14,748 nt of DNA from assembly GCA_002354095.1 (NCBI GenBank), contig DEKX01000014.1, positions 1 through 14,748 on the forward strand, given 5' to 3'. A program made the translations under genes and the position numbers. Numbering within the stretch: the stretch's first letter is position 1; every line of letters starts with the position of its first letter. The notes under the pieces are model-generated. The model worked only from the letters and a program-made list of their open reading frames with translations. It did not search any database and was not told the origin of the DNA. This document shows positions 6,782 through 14,712 of this stretch, piece after piece. The DNA comes from Prevotella sp. UBA2711. Lineage in GTDB: Bacteria; Bacteroidota; Bacteroidia; Bacteroidales; Bacteroidaceae.

Positions 6782-7917
6782 TGATTATGGTTGATATACG
6801 CCCAGTAAAAGATAAAAAGCAATTACAGCAATTCGTACAGTTCTACTACGACCTGTACCGTGGAAGTGAATATGCAGTACCCTATCTCTATTCTGAAGAG
6901 ATGGCAACATTGCGTTCTGACAAGAATCCGTCTTTCGAATGCTGTGAATCGACCTATTTCCTAGCCTATCGAGGAGAAAAGGTCGTGGGGCGTATAGCAG
7001 CCATCATCAACCGTCGTGCCAACGAACGCTGGAACTGCCACCAGGTGCGTTTCGGATGGTTCGACTTCATTGATGATCTCGAAGTTTCCACCGCACTACT
7101 GAAAGCTGTTGAGGATTGGGGACGCGAACGAGGCATGGTAGAGATTGCAGGTCCACTGGGCTTTATCGATACCGACCGTGAAGGTATGCTCGTTGAAGGT
7201 TTCGACCAGTTGTCAACAATGTATGTCAACTACAATTATCCTTATTATCCCCAGCATATGGATCGCATAAGTGGGTTTAAGAAGGACAATGATTATGTAG
7301 AATGCAAAGTTAAAGTTCCAGAGAAAGTCCCTGAGAAATTTTCCAAAATCACCGAATTGGTTCGTAAACGTTATGGTCTGCGGGTACATAAGTTTACGCG
7401 CCATGAGCTGATAAAAGAGGGTTATGGAAAGAGGGTATTCGACTTGTTGAATGCTACCTATAAGGATCTTTATGGCTTTAGTCAACTGTCAGATCGACAG
7501 ATCGACAAACTTGTCAATGACTATATCAAGATTGCAGACTTGAATCTTGTAACTGCTGTTATGGATGGCGACCAAATGGTGGGATTTGGCATCACGTTCC
7601 CATCTTTTTCCCGTGCCCTGCAACAGACGCGTGATGGGCGCTTCTTTCCCTTTGGTTGGTGGCATCTGATGAAAATACTGAAGTGGCATAAGACACCGAT
7701 TGTGGATCTGTTGCTGATTGGCGTACTGCCTGAATATCGTTCAAAGGGTGCCAACGCTCTGATTTTCGACGACTTAATTCGCTGGTTCCAGCGCTATGGC
7801 TTCGAATGGGCAGAGACAGGACCGCAGATGGAGACTAACGAAGGGGTACTTTCGCAGTGGCAATATCTGGATGCTATTCAGCACCGTCGTCATCGTTGTT
7901 ATAGAAAAATCTTTTAG
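6781..7917 (+). CDS. GNAT-like (YghO-type) N-acetyltransferase family protein
   Basis: This 378-residue cytosolic protein has two GNAT-like halves. The N-terminal half contains KVVGRIAAIINRRAN (residues 67-81) and FGWFDFIDD (91-99). The C-terminal half has DGDQMVGFGITFP (262-274) and the acetyl-CoA loop-like region LIGVLPEYRSKGANALIF (312-329), comparable to the GNAT R/QxxGxG/A motif. This architecture resembles the YghO group, whose substrate I do not know. The gene starts on the last base of the PAP2 stop codon, and the MgtC-like gene begins 2 bases after its own stop, so all three are probably one transcript. A second ATG (6787) could also serve as start. Acyl transfer to an envelope or lipid-related substrate would fit the neighbours but is speculation. 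Confidence 0.8.
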   Translation: MIMVDIRPVKDKKQLQQFVQFYYDLYRGSEYAVPYLYSEEMATLRSDKNPSFECCESTYFLAYRGEKVVGRIAAIINRRANERWNCHQVRFGWFDFIDDLEVSTALLKAVEDWGRERGMVEIAGPLGFIDTDREGMLVEGFDQLSTMYVNYNYPYYPQHMDRISGFKKDNDYVECKVKVPEKVPEKFSKITELVRKRYGLRVHKFTRHELIKEGYGKRVFDLLNATYKDLYGFSQLSDRQIDKLVNDYIKIADLNLVTAVMDGDQMVGFGITFPSFSRALQQTRDGRFFPFGWWHLMKILKWHKTPIVDLLLIGVLPEYRSKGANALIFDDLIRWFQRYGFEWAETGPQMETNEGVLSQWQYLDAIQHRRHRCYRKIF

Positions 7918-7919
7918 TT

Positions 7920-8378
7920 ATGGATATGACTTGGGAGTTTGTGCTACGGATCTTCGTGGCAGCCATCTTAGGTGGTATGATTGGTTTGGAACGCGAATAT
8001 CGTGCAAAAGAAGCAGGATTTCGCACTCACTTCTTGGTAGCCTTAGGTTCTGCTTTGTTTATGATTGTGTCAGCATACGGTTTTGAGGATGTTGTTTCTA
8101 TGCCAGGTCATCGCCTCGACGTATCACGTGTAGCAGCCCAAGTAGTATCAGGCATCGGTTTTATCGGTGCTGGCACCATCATCTTCCAAAAGAGTGAGAA
8201 TGTGGTACGCGGTCTTACCACTGCTGCTGGTGTCTGGGTAGTGGCCGCTATTGGCCTTGCCTGTGGTGGCGGCATGTATATATTGGCCACCGCAGCTACC
8301 ATCCTTGTGCTGGCTGGTCTGGAGGCTTTTAATTATTTCCTCCATAAATTAGACAAGCACAGAAACGTCAATTCCTGA
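7920..8378 (+). CDS. MgtC/SapB family membrane protein
   Basis: This 152-residue integral inner-membrane protein has about five hydrophobic segments (approximately residues 8-23, 36-54, 73-90, 98-115 and 118-138). Family landmarks are GGMIGLEREYRAKEAGFRTH (18-37), followed by LVALGSALFMIVS (39-51), VSGIGFIGAGTIIF (76-89) and VRGLTTAAGVWVVAAIG (96-112). The best-known member, Salmonella MgtC, supports growth in low magnesium and modulates the F-type ATPase. Short MgtC/SapB proteins such as this one lack the C-terminal ACT-like domain of that protein, and their role is less clear. It is the last gene of the operon, and its 3' end overlaps the convergent lipoprotein gene by 11 bp. An alternative start is ATG 7926. 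Confidence 0.88.
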   Translation: MDMTWEFVLRIFVAAILGGMIGLEREYRAKEAGFRTHFLVALGSALFMIVSAYGFEDVVSMPGHRLDVSRVAAQVVSGIGFIGAGTIIFQKSENVVRGLTTAAGVWVVAAIGLACGGGMYILATAATILVLAGLEAFNYFLHKLDKHRNVNS

Positions 8379-9846
8379 CCTCGTTCTGAATACGCTCGCC
8401 TTCTTCAATCATCTTTTTGGAGGGGCGACTATTTTTATCTACAGGCTTTTCTGTGAAATCTGGTGTATTATATGAATACATCAATCTGCGATAATATTCC
8501 TTTGGATTACGTTGCGGCAACAAGAAGGGCTTGGTGGCATGACCTGTGGTGTCGATACCTGCAAAATAAAGACGTGTATATAACCCGTCATCGCGACGAC
8601 TTGTAAAGAGGAACCAATGGCTATTCTTACTCCAGGCATGCAAACTTTCTGAGCGCTTACTATTCACCTCATCCATTCGTCGTGTGGTGCCATTCTTCAA
8701 ATCGTACAACCAGAGTTCCGCCTCAGGATGCCACACTGTGAAATAACCATAATCAGCCTCAGCATACATCAGGAAGCGCCCATCATAAGAGGCACGGGGC
8801 CACGATACACTTTTGCCTGTATGAGCCGTATTCACCAGCGTATCCACCTCAGTACCGATATGACCAGTCTCGGCATCGAAACTTACACGACAGAGACTGT
8901 ATTTCTCTTTGTCATAATCCGTTGGGTAAATCTGACGACGGGCGGTAGTGAAGTATAGCCATTTGCCGTCAGGCGAGAAATTGGGACAGTTCTCCGCCCA
9001 GTATTTTTTCATAATCAGCGTATCCTGCAAAATCGTATGTGTCTGCGTGTCATAGACAAACACATCCGATGAAGCATCATAGACATCAATACGCTGTATG
9101 CTGGACGTATGAAACATCTGTGAAGTCTTATTGGTAGAGAAAGCACAATAGCGCCCACCAGGATGCCAACCAGGATAGACCATCGAGCCCCCTAACTGCT
9201 CATTCTTGGCTTGTATCATTTCTATCTTTCCTTCACGATGGATTGCCGTAGCACCATGTTCGCCTCGGATATGAAAAACATATTGGTCCGGATTGGTCTG
9301 GTTGGCCGTATGACAATTCACGCACATCCCATACATTTGCGCATTAGAGATAAGTGTCTCCTCATCGAAGTTACTCAGATCACGCTGGTAGAGTCCCATC
9401 TTGCTGTAGATTTCGAAGCTGGGAGCAATACGCCGATAGGTGACACCCCACTCCCCAAGAGGCTCTTCACTGACAGTAACCGTGAAGTCACGATACTGTG
9501 TCCACTGCCCATCTTTCTCGGCACATACCGTAAAGGTTAGTTTTGCCCCACGGTTCCGCTTCAGCAGCGCATGCCACTCCTCGATGTCAAAGTCCGCATA
9601 ATCACCATTTACATGCAACGAGCCACCTTTAGCGCCAGCAACCTGCACATCAACCGTTGTCACAGCGTCATCAGCCATCGAGAAATTCAGGGGAGCGATA
9701 CCATCGGGTATTGTCACATCCACATAATCAGGATAGATTACAGGCCATTGATTCACCTTCCGGACATGCTCTGGTTGTCGGCTACAGGCCACCAACAGCA
9801 ACGTGCCCATAAAGGTTATGATCAAATTATCAACGTATTTTCTCAT
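8368..9846 (-). CDS. PD40 beta-propeller lipoprotein with a CxxCH haem-binding motif
   Basis: This 492-residue exported lipoprotein has signal peptide lipobox LLVAC with Cys21 as the lipidation site. Residues ~35-135 look like a beta-sandwich domain. CVNCH at 175-179 is a single c-type haem attachment motif. Four blade-like TolB/PD40 repeats follow: YPGWHPGGRYCAFSTN (224-239), NFSPDGKWLYFTTAR (289-303), WPRASYDGRFLMYAEAD (349-365) and AWSKNSHWFLFTSRRDDG (404-421). I infer a periplasm-facing propeller, perhaps carrying one haem. The function is unknown. It begins 12 bases after the DUF6057 stop with no promoter between, so the two are co-transcribed. If the motif is used, it would need cytochrome c maturation enzymes, which are not in this window. 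Confidence 0.8.
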   Translation of the reverse strand: MRKYVDNLIITFMGTLLLVACSRQPEHVRKVNQWPVIYPDYVDVTIPDGIAPLNFSMADDAVTTVDVQVAGAKGGSLHVNGDYADFDIEEWHALLKRNRGAKLTFTVCAEKDGQWTQYRDFTVTVSEEPLGEWGVTYRRIAPSFEIYSKMGLYQRDLSNFDEETLISNAQMYGMCVNCHTANQTNPDQYVFHIRGEHGATAIHREGKIEMIQAKNEQLGGSMVYPGWHPGGRYCAFSTNKTSQMFHTSSIQRIDVYDASSDVFVYDTQTHTILQDTLIMKKYWAENCPNFSPDGKWLYFTTARRQIYPTDYDKEKYSLCRVSFDAETGHIGTEVDTLVNTAHTGKSVSWPRASYDGRFLMYAEADYGYFTVWHPEAELWLYDLKNGTTRRMDEVNSKRSESLHAWSKNSHWFLFTSRRDDGLYTRLYFAGIDTTGHATKPFLLPQRNPKEYYRRLMYSYNTPDFTEKPVDKNSRPSKKMIEEGERIQNEVRN

Positions 9847-9858
9847 CGTTTAGCGCAA

Positions 9859-10773
9859 TTAATAGAATAACATATTCTCACTCTCATCATACATTTTTTT
9901 CAACTGACCGTAAACCGTACCTTTCATCAATTCCGGACGCTCTGCCAACAAGCGCATCTCTTTGGCCCAGCCACGATAGAACAGCGTACGTTCCAATAAA
10001 CTGATATATTTTAAAGCAACTTCAGTACGCCCCGTAATCAGACTGGTCTCTACGAGACGTTGCAGAGATCGCCCACTCTTGTCATAATCGGCTATCGACT
10101 CCATCGCCTCAAAGGCAGCACGCTGCGACATACCCACCTGGGCAAGTAATAGATAGATGTCACTCATCATATAGGCAGAAACCCTACTCGACAGGGCCTC
10201 TTTCGAGTTCATCAGACAGCTCCGCATATCACGCAGTTCCATACGCCCAGTTTTCCATAGGGCGATACGCACCGCATTCTGACAGGATAGTCGCATCGTC
10301 TTGCTCTGCTGGTTCTTTTCGATAATCTCATCCCATCTTGCCTGACGCAACAGAAAGTCATACTCCAACTCCTCCATCGTACCCCCGACGGGCTTATTAA
10401 CCATCACACACAACAATACAGGCGGCACCAATGATAACAAAGCAGACACTACACGCCATTTCTTTTTCAATATACGATGGAATAGCCACATTGACACCAC
10501 CTGTAACACTACGCAAAGCAGGGCCATCGTGAGGGCACCCAGCATCGGTGTGCAGAAAAACTGCACCACCCCACTCCACAGATAGTCGCCCAAGCCACCA
10601 GGCATTTCAAGTCTGTCGTGCAGATAGGTCATGTCCCACACAAACAACTGCGATTGTTCGTGACTCATAAGCACTTGGGGATAAGCAAAGTACCAGAATC
10701 CATATACTGCCACACCTACCACTACTGGCATAGCGGCAGTCCAACTGATTGATTTACGCACTCCTGATTTCAT
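9859..10773 (-). CDS. DUF6057-like multi-pass membrane protein with TPR-like tail (short form)
   Basis: This 304-residue protein has three predicted membrane helices (about residues 13-31, 76-98 and 107-126), then a helical repeat region (~135-290) that looks TPR-like. The pattern (ELEYDFLLRQARWDEIIEK, later YISLLERTLFYRGWAKEM) resembles DUF6057, a Bacteroidetes family of unknown function. From memory, longer members continue for well over a hundred residues beyond the point where this one stops (…ENMLFY), so it may be a natural short form or a truncated copy; the assignment is moderate. The ATG at 10773 is chosen because a TAATTTTG box lies 8 bases upstream. The longer frame to 10860 would run through that promoter. 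It heads an operon with the haem-motif lipoprotein. Confidence 0.65.
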   Translation of the reverse strand: MKSGVRKSISWTAAMPVVVGVAVYGFWYFAYPQVLMSHEQSQLFVWDMTYLHDRLEMPGGLGDYLWSGVVQFFCTPMLGALTMALLCVVLQVVSMWLFHRILKKKWRVVSALLSLVPPVLLCVMVNKPVGGTMEELEYDFLLRQARWDEIIEKNQQSKTMRLSCQNAVRIALWKTGRMELRDMRSCLMNSKEALSSRVSAYMMSDIYLLLAQVGMSQRAAFEAMESIADYDKSGRSLQRLVETSLITGRTEVALKYISLLERTLFYRGWAKEMRLLAERPELMKGTVYGQLKKMYDESENMLFY

Positions 10774-10781
10774 AATTTTTG

Positions 10782-10789
10782 CAAAATTA
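10782..10789 (-). promoter_or_regulatory. -7 box of the DUF6057/lipoprotein operon
   Basis: TAATTTTG on the minus strand, 8 bases before the ATG at 10773, so the transcript would be nearly leaderless. It abuts a 12-bp palindrome on its upstream side. No good -33 TTTG is seen at the usual spacing. Confidence 0.6.
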
Positions 10790-10800
10790 CGAAATTTCGT
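10789..10800. promoter_or_regulatory. 12-bp palindrome, candidate operator between divergent operons
   Basis: ACGAAATTTCGT is a perfect 12-base palindrome. It touches the -7 box of the minus-strand operon and lies about 33 bases upstream of the -7 box of the GH43 operon. A dimeric regulator bound here could repress the first and activate the second. This is inferred from position only. Confidence 0.35.
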
Positions 10801-10832
10801 CGAATCCCCACTATTTTTATCCTTTTTTTTTC

Positions 10833-10840
10833 TATATTTG
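10833..10840 (+). promoter_or_regulatory. -7 box of the GH43 operon
   Basis: TATATTTG, 28 bases before the ATG at 10869. A run of nine T (10823-10831) sits just upstream, inside the spacer where length matters. The -33 element is not obvious. Confidence 0.6.
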
Positions 10841-10868
10841 CACACGGAAACCAAAACCACTAAGCTTC

Positions 10869-12995
10869 ATGAAAAAAAAACAACTCATTATCTGTCTTCT
10901 GACTGTACCATTATTGGCACAAGCCCAGAACCCTATCATCCGCGATCAGTTTGCAGCAGATCCGACTGCACGTGTATTTAATAATAAGGTGTATGTCTAT
11001 CCATCACACGACATCGTACCCCCTGCTGGACAACGGCAAGACTGGTTCTGTATGGCAGACTATCATGTGTTCTCATCAGAGAATCTTACCGATTGGACAG
11101 ACCACGGTATGATTATTTCCCAAGAGACTGTTCCCTGGGGTAAACCTGACGCCTATTCCATGTGGGCACCTGATTGTGTCTATAAGAACGGGAAGTATTA
11201 TTTCTACTTCCCTAATGCACCTAAAGAAGGATATGGATGGGGCATCGGTGTTGCAACCGCAGACAAGCCAGAAGGTCCGTTCACCTGCGAGGCAAAACCT
11301 ATTAAAGGTGTCTCAGGTATCGATCCCTGTGTACTCATCGACGACGATGGTCAGGCTTATATCTACTGGAGTGGCATGGGCATCCGAGGCGCCAAGTTGA
11401 AGAGTAACATGCTTGAGATTGACGGTGAACTGCAGGAAATAAAAATCCCTGCACGTGAAGGTATGCCTGAGATGCCACCGATGAAAGTGGGTGGTCAGGT
11501 GATGGAAGGTCTGCCCGAAGGCTTTAAGGAGGGGCCTTTCGCCTTCAAGCGCGGCGATTGGTATTACCTCACCTTCCCTTGGGTACGTGGCGACACCAGC
11601 GACGGAAAGAATCCTACAGAAACCTTAGCCTATGCGATGTCGAAGTCACCGCTTGGTCCATGGGACTTTAAGGGTATCATCATGGCAGAACATGAGAATG
11701 GCTGTTGGACCAATCACCACAGCATCCTAGAGTATAAAGGCCAGTGGTATATCTTCTATCATTGGAACGACTTCTCCCCTCGTGATGACAAGCGCCGCTC
11801 TGCCCGTATCGAGAAGATCAGTTTCAATGCCGACGGCACTATTCAGGAAGTGTTCAAGACCATGCGTGGAGTAGGTATCAACCAAGCAACGGAGAAGATT
11901 GAGATCGACCGCTACAGCAATGCCAGCGCTGATGTCACCACCCAACTGATAGACACCGCCAACACCTTCCGCAGCTACCAAGCCACACTGCCCGCCAAAG
12001 GCAGCTGGTTGCGTTATAATGACATTGACTTCAGCTGCCTGGCGGATGGCTATCTGGTCATTTCCGCAAAGGCTGCGGATAACACCTCTTTCTATATCCG
12101 TGAGAAAAGTGCCGACGGCAAGATTCTGGCTAAGATCGACATGACCGTAAAACCAGAACAGCCTGAAGGCATGCCGGCCATGTTCCGTCGCGACTATAGC
12201 AATCAGTGGCTCACGCTGACCGCACCTTTAGCTTTCATACCAAAGGGCACCAGCGACCTGGTCATCACTTGCGAGGGCGACGCAGGTATCAGCATCGATT
12301 GGATTCAGTTTAAGAACCGTCAGAAATACTTCTCACCTGCTACAGCTCAGCCAGCCCGGCCCGATGAAGAAGGCTTTATCCGTCGCTGGATGCTCCTTGA
12401 GCCCATCGACAAACCCAATCCTGGCAACACTGTCTTCACTGACTCTTACCTGCGTGAGCATTTTAACAGAGAATACTTCAAAGGTCAGCAGACCATTCTG
12501 CCAAAGGACGGCCAGAAAGTGAAGGCTACCTTCAAACAGGAGCAAGCCCCTGCCGGCTTTGGACGGGGTGCTCAGGCACCTGCACAGCCTGAAGTCAAGA
12601 CAGTTACTCAGACACTCACATGGCACGCACTCGACAGTGAGAACTTCAACGTAAAGCTCTTCCGCTTTGCAGAGAAGTGGGGCAAGCAGGTTTATGGTGT
12701 CCTCTTCTGGGCAGTCACCATCATCGAATGCGACGAAGATATCGAGAACGTCCGCCTGTCAGCAGGCTCCAATTCAGCCTCCATGTGGTGGCTCAACGGC
12801 AAGGAGGCCCTGTTGCTCTCTGGCGATCGTCGTATGGTGAAAGATGATGGTATGTCACCTCGTCTCACATTGAAAAAAGGTCGCAATATCCTGCGTGGTG
12901 CCATCATTAACGGTCCTGGCATGAGCGACTTCTGTGTCCGTTTCCTCGACGAGAAAGGTAATCCTGTAACTAACTATTCAATCAAAGCACAATAA
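10869..12995 (+). CDS. Secreted GH43 glycoside hydrolase with CBM6-like and extra C-terminal domains
   Basis: This is a 708-residue exported enzyme. The signal peptide ends near AQAQ (residues 17-20). Residues ~21-335 form a five-bladed GH43 propeller with catalytic residues Asp31 (ADPT, base), Asp152 (GIDPCVLID, pKa modulator) and Glu221 (KEGPF, acid), plus the conserved NHHSI (282-286). Members are alpha-L-arabinofuranosidases or beta-xylosidases acting on arabinoxylan or arabinan side chains. Residues ~343-485 look like a CBM6-type sandwich. About 505-705 is a further module I do not recognise, interrupted by a Pro/Gly/Gln linker near 557-577. It contains ASMWWLNGKEALLL (637-650). The ATG at 10869 begins the signal peptide; the upstream frame from 10779 crosses the promoter. 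The next GH43 gene starts 1 base after the stop. Exact substrate and subfamily are not determined. Confidence 0.88.
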   Translation: MKKKQLIICLLTVPLLAQAQNPIIRDQFAADPTARVFNNKVYVYPSHDIVPPAGQRQDWFCMADYHVFSSENLTDWTDHGMIISQETVPWGKPDAYSMWAPDCVYKNGKYYFYFPNAPKEGYGWGIGVATADKPEGPFTCEAKPIKGVSGIDPCVLIDDDGQAYIYWSGMGIRGAKLKSNMLEIDGELQEIKIPAREGMPEMPPMKVGGQVMEGLPEGFKEGPFAFKRGDWYYLTFPWVRGDTSDGKNPTETLAYAMSKSPLGPWDFKGIIMAEHENGCWTNHHSILEYKGQWYIFYHWNDFSPRDDKRRSARIEKISFNADGTIQEVFKTMRGVGINQATEKIEIDRYSNASADVTTQLIDTANTFRSYQATLPAKGSWLRYNDIDFSCLADGYLVISAKAADNTSFYIREKSADGKILAKIDMTVKPEQPEGMPAMFRRDYSNQWLTLTAPLAFIPKGTSDLVITCEGDAGISIDWIQFKNRQKYFSPATAQPARPDEEGFIRRWMLLEPIDKPNPGNTVFTDSYLREHFNREYFKGQQTILPKDGQKVKATFKQEQAPAGFGRGAQAPAQPEVKTVTQTLTWHALDSENFNVKLFRFAEKWGKQVYGVLFWAVTIIECDEDIENVRLSAGSNSASMWWLNGKEALLLSGDRRMVKDDGMSPRLTLKKGRNILRGAIINGPGMSDFCVRFLDEKGNPVTNYSIKAQ

Positions 12996-12996
12996 T

Positions 12997-14448
12997 ATGA
13001 AAAGATTACATACGATTCTGGCGGTCTTGACACTTGCTACAGCCGCCCAGGCACAAATTGGCGAACCCTATATCCACGACCCCTCAACACTGGCAGAGTG
13101 TGATGGTAAGTATTATACATTCGGCACAGGCGGAGGCGGCCTTATCAGCGACGACGGCTGGTCTTGGCACAGTGGGGCAGACCGTCCTGGTGGTGGTGCG
13201 GCACCTGATGTTCTGAAGATCGGTGATCGTTACCTCTGTATCTATGGTGCCACTGGTGGTGGACTTGGCGGCGGTCATGCAGGGCGTATCCTGACGATGT
13301 GGAACAAGACACTCGACCCCAAATCACCCGATTTCAAATGGAGTGAGGCTGTTGAGGTATGTTACTCTGATGGTATGGAGGATCAGGATGCCATCGACCC
13401 AGGTCTGCTGCTCGACCCCACGACAGGTCGTCTTTGGGTGAGCTACGGCACCTATTTCGGCACTATCCGCCTCATCGAACTCGACCCAAAGACCGGATTA
13501 CGTGTAAAAGGTAATAAGGAAAAGGACATTGCCATCGACTGTGAGGCTTCTGACCTGATGTATCGCGATGGTTGGTATTATCTGCTTGGCACTCATGGTA
13601 CCTGCTGCGATGGTGTCAACTCCACTTATAATATCGTAGTGGGCCGCTCGAAGAGCGTAGAAGGTCCGTACCTCGACAATGTAGGTCGTGATATGTTCCA
13701 CGGTGGTGGTAAGATGGTGGTGGCTGCCGGCAACCGTAAGGCTGGCGCAGGCCACTTCGGACGCTACATCATCGACGAAGGCGTTGAGGTAACATCATTC
13801 CACTGGGAGGCCGATTTCGACCTGAGCGGGCGCAGTGTGCTTGCCGTCCGTCCGCTGCTTTGGAAGAACGGTTGGCCCTATGCTGGTGACCAGTTCAAGG
13901 GTGGCACCTTCGAGATTGAGAGTGAACGTCGCGGCTATGCCCTCGAACTGGCTGTCGATTTCGTCCGCATAAAGCAGGAGCGTCAGGGATGGTTCAATCG
14001 TGAACAGATGCAGCAGCCTGTCAAGCCCATTGCCAACCAAACATTGGCGGAAGTGATTGGAACATGGCCCAAGGGCGACATTCCAGCCCGCATTGGCGAC
14101 TATATGTTCCGTCCTCACCAGCGCTGGACCATCACCCCTGTTGACACAGCCGGCGGCTATCTCAGTAATCCGTACTTCAAAATCACCATCGAAGGTACAG
14201 AGCGAGCCCTCGCGGCGACAGCCAATAAGGAAGTGACAACCGTTCCAACTTATACAGGAGCCGACGAACAACTCTGGCGCATCGAGCAGCTTACCGATGG
14301 AACCTTCCGTATCATGCCGAAAGCTATCCCTGGCATCGAGGGCGTCAATACCAAGTTCTGTCTATACAGTGCAGGTGACTCTACACCAACTTTAGCAGAA
14401 TATAATTTCAAAAGCGACAATTCCAAATGGAATTTCCGCAATCAGTAA
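12997..14448 (+). CDS. Secreted GH43 enzyme, arabinan endo-1,5-alpha-L-arabinosidase-like
   Basis: This 483-residue exported enzyme has a signal peptide (MKRLHTILAVLTLATAAQAQ). The N-terminal GH43 propeller has Asp28 (IHDPS), Asp134 (AIDPG) and Glu183 (DCEASDLM) as the expected catalytic triad. GTCCDGVNSTYNIVVGRSKS (201-220) closely matches the CCRGVNSTYxIxVGRS segment known from arabinanases, and GAGHFGRY (250-257) holds the His that binds the metal in that group. I therefore expect endo-cleavage of alpha-1,5-arabinan or a related activity. The region ~370-480, with LWRIEQLTDGTFRIMP (426-441), looks like a small beta-trefoil (CBM13/ricin-like) or lipocalin-like accessory domain. It starts one base after the preceding GH43 stop, so the two enzymes are translated from one mRNA. 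No membrane anchor is visible. Confidence 0.85.
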   Translation: MKRLHTILAVLTLATAAQAQIGEPYIHDPSTLAECDGKYYTFGTGGGGLISDDGWSWHSGADRPGGGAAPDVLKIGDRYLCIYGATGGGLGGGHAGRILTMWNKTLDPKSPDFKWSEAVEVCYSDGMEDQDAIDPGLLLDPTTGRLWVSYGTYFGTIRLIELDPKTGLRVKGNKEKDIAIDCEASDLMYRDGWYYLLGTHGTCCDGVNSTYNIVVGRSKSVEGPYLDNVGRDMFHGGGKMVVAAGNRKAGAGHFGRYIIDEGVEVTSFHWEADFDLSGRSVLAVRPLLWKNGWPYAGDQFKGGTFEIESERRGYALELAVDFVRIKQERQGWFNREQMQQPVKPIANQTLAEVIGTWPKGDIPARIGDYMFRPHQRWTITPVDTAGGYLSNPYFKITIEGTERALAATANKEVTTVPTYTGADEQLWRIEQLTDGTFRIMPKAIPGIEGVNTKFCLYSAGDSTPTLAEYNFKSDNSKWNFRNQ

Positions 14449-14464
14449 ATACCCATTCCTTACT

Positions 14465-14504
14465 AGAATCTCCTCCTGGGGGCATGCCCCCAGGAGGAGA
14501 TTCT
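14465..14504. terminator. Perfect 40-bp palindrome, probable bidirectional terminator
   Basis: AGAATCTCCTCCTGGGGGC (14465-14483), the centre AT, and the exact reverse complement of the arm (14486-14504) form a flawless 40-base palindrome. It starts 16 bases after the GH43 stop codon, and its outer base is shared with the TAA of the convergent minus-strand gene. The stem is long and GC-rich, but no T-tract follows on either side. Confidence 0.75.
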
Positions 14505-14702
14505 TATTCATCAGGAAATCTCATTGACTGGGTCACATCAATGCCTTCTTCCACATGAGCATCTTCGTTGGCAACTAACAGATAGCGTTGATAGCCCTGT
14601 TCTATCTCCTGCTGCTTTGTGTTGAGAAGCGTCTGAATCTTACCTACATAATCATCGTGGGACTTGTTGAGAGCATCATTCGTATAGTCGGTTTATTGAC
14701 AT
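14504..14702 (-). pseudogene. Small frameshifted gene, unknown function
   Basis: A frame running from 14689 to the TAA at 14506-14504 encodes 61 residues starting DYTNDALNKS, rich in Gln/Glu/Lys, likely helical, and ending QSMRFPDE. It has no start codon: a TAA lies just upstream in frame. An ATG at 14702, 10 bases after a good promoter box, begins MSIN in the neighbouring frame and would stop after eight codons. Removing one base near 14690 joins the two into a 65-residue protein. The gene is therefore either broken, miscalled by one base, or dependent on frameshifting. I do not recognise the family. Contains TKQQEIEQGYQRYLLVANED, an amphipathic helix-like stretch. Confidence 0.55.
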
Positions 14703-14712
14703 CAACTAGGGG

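Noticed and set aside
10774..10860. 29-residue N-terminal extension of the DUF6057 protein
   Set aside because: It runs through the TAATTTTG box and the palindrome; the first membrane helix follows naturally from ATG 10773.
13795..14271. 158-codon minus-strand frame in the second GH43 gene
   Set aside because: It is antisense to a clear GH43 coding region and has no promoter or recognisable domain.
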